NCBI GenBank assembly: GCA_016787575.1
Contig: JAEUUO010000013.1
Coordinates: forward strand, 186,001-250,000
DNA from: Saprospiraceae bacterium
GTDB taxonomy: Bacteria; Bacteroidota; Bacteroidia; Chitinophagales; Saprospiraceae
Length of the DNA: 64,000 bases
Direction: 5' to 3'
Made by a program: the position numbers and the translations under genes. The notes under the pieces were generated by a model, which searched no databases, was not told the origin of the DNA, and saw nothing but the letters and a program-made list of their open reading frames with translations. Positions 43,129 to 50,847 of the stretch are shown piece by piece; position 1 is the first letter of the stretch; every line of letters begins with the position of its first letter.

Positions 43129-43202
43129 TGGAGATAAGGGGACTCGAACCCCTGACCCCTTGCATGCCATGCAAGTGCTCTAGCCAACTGAGCTACATCC
43201 CC
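43129..43202 (-). tRNA. tRNA-Ala (anticodon GGC)
   Basis: On the minus strand the acceptor is GGGGATG/TATCTCC with G-U pairs, the D arm contains GCTC/GAGC, and the anticodon stem CTTGC/GCAAG carries the loop ATGGCAT. Anticodon GGC corresponds to 43166-43168. The T stem AGGGG/CCCCT carries the loop TTCGAGT. Discriminator A; no encoded CCA. Confidence 0.95.
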
Positions 43203-43213
43203 AATTCGAGCTG

Positions 43214-43221
43214 CAAATATA
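43214..43221 (-). promoter_or_regulatory. -7 type promoter box for tRNA-Ala
   Basis: Minus-strand TATATTTG matches TAnnTTTG; its G is 12 bases from the mature tRNA 5' end. No -33 TTTG is evident. Confidence 0.5.
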
Positions 43222-43321
43222 ATCTTCCTGCATATTATCCGTCTTATTCGGAACCTTTTGAAACTTATTTTTATTATGTTTGTATAGCATTTATTCATTT
43301 TATAATTAAAACAAGTTCATT

Positions 43322-43702
43322 ATGAGTTTACAAGACAAATACCGTGAAGTTCTTAACCTTGGAGAAGAATTAGGAATTCAAAATGGGAATGTAATTGAAG
43401 AAGCCGGCGTGCTGAAAGTATGGGGTACTGCTCAAACGCAGTATGAAAAAGACCAATTATGGGATAAAATAAAGGAAATAGGAGGAACCAATCCTAGTGA
43501 TATTGTTGCAGATGTCAGTGTTGCCAATACAGAATATTACACCAAACATACCGTAAAATCTGGTGAAACCTTAAGTAAAATCGCGAAGCATTACTATAAG
43601 GATGCCAACGCGTATAATAAAATCTTTAAAGCAAATACGGATCAACTTAAGAATCCTGATTTAATTCATCCAGGACAAGTGCTGGTAATACCAAATCCTT
43701 AG
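43322..43702 (+). CDS. LysM-domain protein (YgaU/Kbp-like)
   Basis: 126 residues without a signal peptide. The N-terminal about 70 residues (LGIQNGNVIEEAGVLKVWGT, QLWDKIKEIGG) look like a reduced BON-type domain. Residues about 77-125 are a LysM domain: KHTVKSGETLSKIAKHYY, then NTDQLKNPDLIHPGQVLVIP. The arrangement matches the E. coli cytoplasmic protein YgaU (Kbp, a potassium-binding protein), so a cytoplasmic role rather than wall binding is possible. A clear terminator follows. Start ATG at 43322, with tRNA-Ala divergent upstream. Confidence 0.85.
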   Translation: MSLQDKYREVLNLGEELGIQNGNVIEEAGVLKVWGTAQTQYEKDQLWDKIKEIGGTNPSDIVADVSVANTEYYTKHTVKSGETLSKIAKHYYKDANAYNKIFKANTDQLKNPDLIHPGQVLVIPNP

Positions 43703-43726
43703 ATAAAATACATTTAAATTATAAAG

Positions 43727-43757
43727 AGGGCTGCTCAAAAGGCAGCCTTTCTTTTTA
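43727..43757 (+). terminator. intrinsic terminator after the LysM gene
   Basis: Stem GGCTGC (43729-43734) and GCAGCC (43742-43747), extended by an A/T pair, followed by TTTCTTTTT. It is 24 bases past the stop codon. Confidence 0.8.
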
Positions 43758-43804
43758 GAGTTCTAGGCTAGAATCCGGGTAACCAATAAAGCTTTTTTTG
43801 AAAT

Positions 43805-45316
43805 CTATTTAATTAGAGGTTTCATTTGTGGAAACAACAATACCTCTTGAATGGCTTCCTGACCGGTCAAGAGCATAGTCAATCGGTCGATTCCTATTCC
43901 CAAGCCCGAAGTAGGAGGCATCCCATATTCTAGGGAAAGCAGAAAATCTTCATCCATTAACATGGCTTCATCATCTCCGCGCGCTGCTAATTTTAATTGA
44001 TCTTCAAATCGCTGGCGCTGATCAATTGGATCATTTAATTCAGTATAGGCATTTGCAATTTCTTTAGCGTTTACATACAACTCAAAGCGTTCAACCAATC
44101 CAGCTTTGGTTCTGTGTTTTTTTGCCAAAGGAGTCATTTCTATTGGGTAATCGGTAATGTAGGTAGGTTGAATTAAGTGTTTTTCAACCAAGCCACCGAA
44201 AATTTCATCAATTAATTTTCCAACACCCATGCTAGCATCAATTTCAATGTTTTTGGAACGGCAAAATGCTTTTAATTCTTCCTCTGATTTACCTTCTACA
44301 TCAAAATTTGTATATTCTTTGATGGCATCATACATACTTAATCGACGATATGGTTTTGTGAAATTAATTTCATTTGAACCAACCTGTACTTTTGGATTTC
44401 CATTTATTTTAGTGATGACGCGTTCAAGCATGGTTTCAACCATTTCCATCATCCAGATGTAATCTTTGTAGGCTACGTAAATTTCCATTGAAGTAAATTC
44501 CGGATTGTGGGTGCGGTCCATGCCTTCGTTTCTAAACATTTTCCCAAATTCATACACCCCATCAAAGCCTCCTACGATGAGTCTTTTTAAATACAACTCA
44601 TTGGCAATTCTTAAGAACAATGGGATGTCCAAGGCATTGTGATGGGTTTTAAATGGCCTTGCAGCAGCACCTCCATGCATTCCTTGTAAAACGGGCGTTT
44701 CCACTTCAAGCCAGTTTTTTTCATTGAAATACATTCGCATTTCATGAATCAATTGACTTCGTTTTACAAAAATTTCCCGATGTTGTGGATTGACTATTAA
44801 ATCGACATAACGATGTCTGTAACGTTGTTCAGGGTCCGTAAATGCATCGTGTGTTTGACCGTCTGCATCTGTTTTTACAATTGGTAAAGGATGCAATGAT
44901 TTGCTGAGCATTTGTAAATGAGAAACATGAATACTAATTTCACCCATCTTGGTTTTAAAAACATAGCCTTTTAAACCAATGATATCTCCAATATCCATAT
45001 ACTTTTTAAATACAAGATCATAGAGTGTTTTATCTTCTCCAGGACAAACTTCATCCCTTTTTACATAAATCTGGATTTTTCCTTTGCTGTCTTGAATTTC
45101 TGCAAAACAGGCTTTACCCATGTCCCGGATCATCATCAATCGACCTGCAATGGAAACAGATTTGTAAGCATCCGGATTGTTTTCAAAGTTTTGTTTAATT
45201 TCAAAAGAATTTGCGTTTACTTCAAAAGCTTCCGGAGGATAGGGATTGATACCCATTTCTTCTAAAGCGGCTAATGAATTTCTACGGATAATTTCCTGTT
45301 CGCTTAATGAATGCAT
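43805..45316 (-). CDS. lysS: lysyl-tRNA synthetase, class II
   Basis: 503 residues from the ATG at 45316 (MHSLSEQEIIRRNSLAALEE). A longer reading to 45349 would begin upstream of the promoter box and is rejected. The N-terminal OB-fold (about 55-165; VSIAGRLMMIRDMGKACF) is followed by class II motif 1 (VKRSQLIHEMRMYFNEKNWL region), motif 2 (FRNEGMDRTHNPEFTSMEIY, about 260-280) and motif 3 (PPTSGLGIGIDRLTMLLTG, about 470-488). It charges tRNA-Lys in the cytoplasm. Full length, no oddities. Confidence 0.96.
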   Translation of the reverse strand: MHSLSEQEIIRRNSLAALEEMGINPYPPEAFEVNANSFEIKQNFENNPDAYKSVSIAGRLMMIRDMGKACFAEIQDSKGKIQIYVKRDEVCPGEDKTLYDLVFKKYMDIGDIIGLKGYVFKTKMGEISIHVSHLQMLSKSLHPLPIVKTDADGQTHDAFTDPEQRYRHRYVDLIVNPQHREIFVKRSQLIHEMRMYFNEKNWLEVETPVLQGMHGGAAARPFKTHHNALDIPLFLRIANELYLKRLIVGGFDGVYEFGKMFRNEGMDRTHNPEFTSMEIYVAYKDYIWMMEMVETMLERVITKINGNPKVQVGSNEINFTKPYRRLSMYDAIKEYTNFDVEGKSEEELKAFCRSKNIEIDASMGVGKLIDEIFGGLVEKHLIQPTYITDYPIEMTPLAKKHRTKAGLVERFELYVNAKEIANAYTELNDPIDQRQRFEDQLKLAARGDDEAMLMDEDFLLSLEYGMPPTSGLGIGIDRLTMLLTGQEAIQEVLLFPQMKPLIK

Positions 45317-45333
45317 GACTTGTATTGAAAAGA

Positions 45334-45341
45334 CAAAGATA
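45334..45341 (-). promoter_or_regulatory. -7 type promoter box for lysS
   Basis: Minus-strand TATCTTTG matches TAnnTTTG, with its G 18 bases before the lysS ATG. It fixes the start at 45316. Confidence 0.55.
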
Positions 45342-45612
45342 CATAGCAATTTTAGCTAATATAATACTGTTAGAAGCCTTTTTGCTTCCAATACCTTCAA
45401 TATCATAGTGTTTTGGAAAAAATTAACATGCAATTTCACGTATTAACAAGGACGATTTGAATAATGAAAGCAATTTTTCTAATTGGAAGCTAAAACTTCA
45501 ATGTGAGTTTTAAAATTTAGCAGAGGCAAAACGCATTTAGATTCTTGGCATTGCAATTCACGAGTCTGATGCGTTTGCTTACAAAATCCTATTAAATCGC
45601 GGTATCGAAAGT

Positions 45613-45620
45613 TATCTTTG
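45613..45620 (+). promoter_or_regulatory. possible -7 box for the giant T9SS gene
   Basis: TATCTTTG matches TAnnTTTG and ends 13 bases before the ATG at 45633. The leader would be only about 8 bases. The rest of the 316-base divergent gap (45317-45632) shows no gene or strong structure. Confidence 0.4.
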
Positions 45621-45632
45621 CAGCCTACAACA

Positions 45633-48600
45633 ATGAATAAAGCCATTCTGAGAATAAATTGCTTACTGCTTGCTATGCTTTGCAGTTTGGCTGTCAAAGC
45701 CCAGTGTCCCGATATAACTGAAACCAAAACCAGCCCTAATTGCATTCCTTCATGTGAATTGTGTTCAGGGGGTAAACTCAATATCAGTCTTAAAGGAAAC
45801 GACCTTCCTCACAATGGGAAAATTGATTACTATGCGGATGTAAATCCGGGTTTCAATCCCTATGCCGGACAAGGCGTAAAAATTGGCAGTGTAAATATCA
45901 CGACTTCGAATCCTAAATGCAGACAATGTCCGGTTTTATTGGGATTTATGATTGATGCTTGTGGAACTGAAGCAAAAAATGAGTTTTTGGTTATGTGGAC
46001 CGGAAGTGGATTCAATACCGGTGATTTTAATTTTGATTTTGCTACTCAAAACAATTCAGGTGGAGCTCAAAATGCTGATATTGGTCCGGGAGGATGTGGA
46101 ATTGTAAGCGGGAATCCATCATTAATAAGTGGTTGTTCCGCTACAGCAGTGGGTGGAAACTTTGACTTGCCACCCAATTCTATATGGATCGTATTTACCA
46201 GCGCCAATGCTTCAACCATTTATGATTGTACTTCTGCTTGCGGCCTGGCATGTAAAATATTTGTTTCTGCCAGCAATTGCGACCGTACAATTGGGGCTTT
46301 TTCCAATTTTGATGCATCTACTGGCAATCGGACACAGGTGATGACCATCACCGGATGTGCTTGTTCTACCACTGCAATGTACGATGTACCGGGTTCATTA
46401 ACCGGAAATGGAGATTTTTGGGCAGAAGGCAGCATTGCAAACAATGGATGTGCAACTCCTTCCATGAGTCAACCGAATTACGTTCCTGCAGTAAGTACCG
46501 TAAGCCCTTTTGATTTTACGATTCCGGCATCCTGGTGTGATAAAGTCTATGAAATAGTCGGCATCATCAATCCCAAACCAGATCCAATCTGTTGCATGGA
46601 AGAATTTACAGAACGCATCAGCGTCAATGTTAAATGCCCAAAAGCAAATACAGCCAGTTTGGAAGCGTGCGAAACTTCTGGAGGGCAGGCGAATTTCAAT
46701 CTGGAGGATGCAGATGCCGATGTATTGGGTGGTTCAAACGGGACGGTACAATATTTTAAAGACATGGCTGGAACCATGCGAATCAATTCTCCATACTTTT
46801 CAGGAAATGCAACGATTTATGCAAAAATTATAGATGGTTCATGCAGTTCGAATTTGGTTGCAATCAATTTAAAAGTATTGCCTCTACCTATTGCGCGTTC
46901 TGCTTCTGATCAACAATGCGATGATGGAAGTGGTTTTGCGACTTTTGATTTAAGCTTACTCGAAAAGTTTATAAAAAATGGCAATGCATCCGCCAATGTT
47001 TCATTTTATGAAGATATTGGATTAAATATACCAATCGCAAGTCCGTATACCTCATCCACAACTGTTATTTATGCAGTAATATCCGATGGAAAATGCATTT
47101 CAAAACCTGTTGCAATAACACTCACGGTAGTTCCAAAACCAAGTGCAGATTCCAGCAACCTAAGTGCATGTCCAGGTGCTGATGGGAAAGCAGACTTTGA
47201 TTTGAATTTAACTATTGCTAAAATCATCAAGGGCCAATCCGGAGTTTCTGTAAAATTTTATGCCGATTCCGCACTGACTATTTTAGTGAATTCACCGGTG
47301 CATTCCGGAAACGATACCTTGTATGCGGTGGTCTCCAGTGCAGCATGTTCTTCAGAACTTGCTCCTGTTTTTTTAAGAATCAGCTTATTAAATTCACCTG
47401 GCCTTGTCACAGAAAAAATGTGTGATGATGGAAATGGAAATGCATTTTTTGATCTGATTCAACTTTCCAAACTCTTAACCAACTCCGATACCAGTATAAA
47501 AATTAAATGGTTTGAAGACAGTTTGAAATTATTGGGATTGGTGCCGCCTGTTTTAGTAAAAGGAAGCGATACCATTTATGCATTCTTGTATAAAGATTCA
47601 TGCATTTCATTTCCAATACCTATTTATTTAAATACTGTTAAGCGACCGGTTTCTAAATCTGTATCTTTGGACGTATGTGCAGATAAAAGCGGACGGGCAT
47701 TTTTTGATTTAAATTCTTTAATCAGTTTGATCAATGGCGGTAGCAATTTGCAAGTAAGTTTCGCTGAGGACAGTTTTTTTACTAATCCAATTGTTTCGCC
47801 ATATTACAGTTTTAGCGATACCGTTTATGCACAAAGTCTGGATGGAAATTGTGCAAGTTATCCGGTTCCAATTTTATTAAATGTTATTCGAACTCCTTAT
47901 TTTAAATCGATAAACGACACCATTGTTTGTAACCGCCTCATACTTCCTGGCTTTTCCGGCATTAATTTAACACCCAATGCATCCTATTATTCAGCTGTCA
48001 ATAAGCAAGGAAGCAAGCTGAATGCCGGGGATACCATTTTTAATTCGTCCTGGATCTTTCTCTATGATTTACAAAATGGATGCATCACGCAGGATAGTTT
48101 TCGGATCGATGTAATCAAAGGATTGACTGCAGGCTTCAACAATGACATTTCAATTTGTGAAGGTAGCATTGTGGATTTAAAACAATATACTTTGCAGGCC
48201 GACTCAGGCGGAATCTATATAGATCTTGACAATTCGGGCAAATTAAATCAATCACTTTTTAATTCTGCAGGATTAAATGGTCAATTATTTCGCTTCAAAT
48301 ATTTAGTTCCCGGGAATGCATTCTGCCCAGCCGATTCATCAGAAATCACTGTGCATGTAGTACAAAAAGTGAATGCAGGATTGGATACACTCGTAGTTGT
48401 TTGTGAGAATGATATAATCGATTTAAATGCCTTTTTGAGAAATGCGGATGCCGGTGGGATTTTTAAGGATTTCAACAGTGTCGGAGCCTTGCAAAATAAT
48501 GTATGGGATGCCGGTAAATCAGGGCCTGGTAATTTTAGGATAGATTATGAAATTGGAGATGGTATCAGTTGTCCAAAAGATATTTGTCAGATTAACATAC

Positions 48601-50663
48601 AGGTGCAAAATGGAATTTCAATTTCTAAGCCAGCGGACATTACGGTTTGTGATCAATTTGTGCTGCCAACAATAAGCGGAAAAAATATCTCTAACAATGC
48701 AGCTTATTATACAAATTCACATGGACTGGGAATCAAATACAAGGCTGGGGACAGCATCTACCGAAGCACAAGCTTATTTGTTTTTGATTCCATTGCTTCG
48801 TTTTGTCCTGATGAAGTTGGATTTAATATTACTATAAAGTATTCATCTTACAATCCATTTGGGGATATTACAATCTGTAAAGGAGATAGTGTTAAGGTTA
48901 ACAATACTTTTTACGGCAGTTCGAAATTATCAGGAACAGAGTACTTTCCGGGAGCAGCCGCAAATGGCTGTGACAGCACTGTCAAGGTAGTAGTCTTGTT
49001 TTATCCGAAATCAGATACTGTATTGACTCAATTGTTGTGTGCAAATGAATCCCTGCTTGTCAACAACAATCGATACGATATCAATAGACCGACTGGAACC
49101 GAGCTGTTGAAAGGGGCCAGTAAAGTTAGCGGGTGTGACAGTACGATTACAATCGCCCTGCAGTTTCGCCCGGAACCTCAATCAAATTACAAAGTCAATT
49201 TATGCTCAGGTGAGACACTTGTTATAAATGGCAAATTATACTCAGAATCAAATCCATCTGGTACCGATACTTTAAAGAACGCTTCTGTAAATGGATGTGA
49301 CAGTTTAGTGCACATTCAATTAAATTACATGAAAGCAGCTCTATTTTTGTATCGAAATCAAGTTTGCAACAACGAAACCATAGCTATTGGAAATATGGTA
49401 TTTGATAAAAACAATCCTGCTTTAATAGATACTATTAAGTCGGGTGCTTCAAATGGTTGCGATAGCATACGCGATATTCAAATCCAATTTTATCCTGAAC
49501 GGAGATCGAGGTTTACTCCAATTTTATGCGAGAATCAATCAGTTGCCATTAACGGAACTAAGTATGATATTTTAAATCCAAATGGAACGGAAGTATTGAA
49601 AAATGCATCGTTCCAAGGATGTGATAGTATTGTAGATGTTGCGATCAGTTTTAAAAAATCCGTAAATTCAAATTTTAATGCCAGCATTTGTGAAAATGAA
49701 ACCATTACAATCAATGGCAAAGTGTACGATCAATTTCACACCAGTGGCACAGACACTTTGGTTGGGATGGCGAATGGTTCTTGTGATAGCATTGTATCAA
49801 TTCAAGTTCAAATTAATAAAAGCGCAAGCGGAAATTTCCAACAAGCATTTTGCGAAGATGCTTCTTTGACGATCCATGGCAAAACTTATAATAAAAACCG
49901 TCTGTCTGGAATTGATACCCTGAAAGCAGGATCCATCAACGGTTGTGATAGCATTGTGAGTATTCAATTGAGTTTAATTCCAAGTTTAAAAACACTGATT
50001 AAAGATACCCTGTGCCCTGAAGGATCAATTAGTGTCAATGGAATTGTATATGATAAAAACAATCCATCTGGTGAACAGCGATTTGTTTCTAAAGCCGGTT
50101 GTGATTCTGTGTTAACGGTCAATCTTAACTTTGTGGATCTCAATGTAAGTTACAATCCAAGTATCTTCATTAGTCCCGGGCAAAGTTCTGTTATTAATTT
50201 ACTTCCCAATTTTACTCCGGCAAGCATTCGGTGGATTCCAACAACCGGATTGAGTTGTTCGGATTGCCTGAATCCACAAATTAATTTAGCCGCAGATCAA
50301 GATTACGAAATTGAATTAACAGATCAGAATGGATGTCAGATTGTAATTCAGCTGAGAGTAAAAGTACAATTAGATGATAGGGCATGGGTGCCGAATAGTT
50401 TTTCACCAAATGGCGACAACATCAATGATTTTTTTAAAGTAATCAGTGTCGATCCAAATTGGATGATTAGCGATTTTGCAATTTACGATCGATGGGGCAA
50501 TCAATTGTATTACGAACAAAGTGCAACAATTACAGATCATAGGGGTTGGGATGGAACCGCCAATTCACAAAAATTAAATCCGGGTGTGTTTGTTTATTAC
50601 ATTAAATTGAAAAATGGAAATTCTGAAAAAACCTTGTTTGGTGATGTGAGCTTGGTAAGATAA
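45633..50663 (+). CDS. giant T9SS adhesin-like protein with three kinds of repeats
   Basis: 1676 residues from the ATG at 45633; the upstream TTG adds five residues. A signal peptide (CLLLAMLCSLAVKAQ) is followed by a Cys-rich N-terminal domain (about 20-345). Then come five repeats of about 75 residues (about 350-750; each with a C-x-D-x-x-G-x-A-x-F-D-L opening), two longer units opening TIVCNRLILPGFSG or TVCDQFVLPTISG, and eight units of about 58 residues (about 1080-1505) each ending GCDS or SCDS. The last 95 residues (WVPNSFSPNGDNINDFF, IYDRWGNQLYYEQ, GVFVYYIKL) are the TIGR04131 sorting domain. Probably a surface adhesin. An 8-bp repeat array starts 3 bases after the stop. Confidence 0.9.
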   Translation: MNKAILRINCLLLAMLCSLAVKAQCPDITETKTSPNCIPSCELCSGGKLNISLKGNDLPHNGKIDYYADVNPGFNPYAGQGVKIGSVNITTSNPKCRQCPVLLGFMIDACGTEAKNEFLVMWTGSGFNTGDFNFDFATQNNSGGAQNADIGPGGCGIVSGNPSLISGCSATAVGGNFDLPPNSIWIVFTSANASTIYDCTSACGLACKIFVSASNCDRTIGAFSNFDASTGNRTQVMTITGCACSTTAMYDVPGSLTGNGDFWAEGSIANNGCATPSMSQPNYVPAVSTVSPFDFTIPASWCDKVYEIVGIINPKPDPICCMEEFTERISVNVKCPKANTASLEACETSGGQANFNLEDADADVLGGSNGTVQYFKDMAGTMRINSPYFSGNATIYAKIIDGSCSSNLVAINLKVLPLPIARSASDQQCDDGSGFATFDLSLLEKFIKNGNASANVSFYEDIGLNIPIASPYTSSTTVIYAVISDGKCISKPVAITLTVVPKPSADSSNLSACPGADGKADFDLNLTIAKIIKGQSGVSVKFYADSALTILVNSPVHSGNDTLYAVVSSAACSSELAPVFLRISLLNSPGLVTEKMCDDGNGNAFFDLIQLSKLLTNSDTSIKIKWFEDSLKLLGLVPPVLVKGSDTIYAFLYKDSCISFPIPIYLNTVKRPVSKSVSLDVCADKSGRAFFDLNSLISLINGGSNLQVSFAEDSFFTNPIVSPYYSFSDTVYAQSLDGNCASYPVPILLNVIRTPYFKSINDTIVCNRLILPGFSGINLTPNASYYSAVNKQGSKLNAGDTIFNSSWIFLYDLQNGCITQDSFRIDVIKGLTAGFNNDISICEGSIVDLKQYTLQADSGGIYIDLDNSGKLNQSLFNSAGLNGQLFRFKYLVPGNAFCPADSSEITVHVVQKVNAGLDTLVVVCENDIIDLNAFLRNADAGGIFKDFNSVGALQNNVWDAGKSGPGNFRIDYEIGDGISCPKDICQINIQVQNGISISKPADITVCDQFVLPTISGKNISNNAAYYTNSHGLGIKYKAGDSIYRSTSLFVFDSIASFCPDEVGFNITIKYSSYNPFGDITICKGDSVKVNNTFYGSSKLSGTEYFPGAAANGCDSTVKVVVLFYPKSDTVLTQLLCANESLLVNNNRYDINRPTGTELLKGASKVSGCDSTITIALQFRPEPQSNYKVNLCSGETLVINGKLYSESNPSGTDTLKNASVNGCDSLVHIQLNYMKAALFLYRNQVCNNETIAIGNMVFDKNNPALIDTIKSGASNGCDSIRDIQIQFYPERRSRFTPILCENQSVAINGTKYDILNPNGTEVLKNASFQGCDSIVDVAISFKKSVNSNFNASICENETITINGKVYDQFHTSGTDTLVGMANGSCDSIVSIQVQINKSASGNFQQAFCEDASLTIHGKTYNKNRLSGIDTLKAGSINGCDSIVSIQLSLIPSLKTLIKDTLCPEGSISVNGIVYDKNNPSGEQRFVSKAGCDSVLTVNLNFVDLNVSYNPSIFISPGQSSVINLLPNFTPASIRWIPTTGLSCSDCLNPQINLAADQDYEIELTDQNGCQIVIQLRVKVQLDDRAWVPNSFSPNGDNINDFFKVISVDPNWMISDFAIYDRWGNQLYYEQSATITDHRGWDGTANSQKLNPGVFVYYIKLKNGNSEKTLFGDVSLVR

Positions 50664-50666
50664 TAA

Positions 50667-50754
50667 TGCAAATCTGCAATATTGCAATGCTGCAATCCTG
50701 CAATTCTAGAATTCTGCAAGGATACAATGCTTTAATTCTGAAAATCTGCAATAA
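50667..50754 (+). repeat. degenerate tandem array with exact 8-bp period (consensus TGCAATNC)
   Basis: Eleven consecutive octamers read: TGCAAATC, TGCAATAT, TGCAATGC, TGCAATCC, TGCAATTC, TAGAATTC, TGCAAGGA, TACAATGC, TTTAATTC, TGAAAATC, TGCAATAA. The phase is never lost. It begins 3 bases after the stop codon of the giant T9SS gene. It is non-coding (stops in all frames) and not a CRISPR array. No function is known to me. The gap continues to 50847 without a gene. Confidence 0.8.
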
Positions 50755-50847
50755 CAAAAAGCAATGAATTTAATTCATGATGTATATCTGCCAAAAACCT
50801 CAACAGTTTAAGTCTTATAATTTTTTATACTTAGTTGAATTAAGGAT

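Noticed and set aside
45479..45781. 100-residue minus-strand ORF upstream of and overlapping the giant T9SS gene
   Set aside because: It overlaps the signal-peptide region of a clear gene, has no recognisable motif and no promoter box; probably chance.
50667..50754. CRISPR-like or MITE-like explanation of the octamer array
   Set aside because: The period is 8 bp with no unique spacers, no terminal inverted repeats and no target duplication visible; cas genes are absent.
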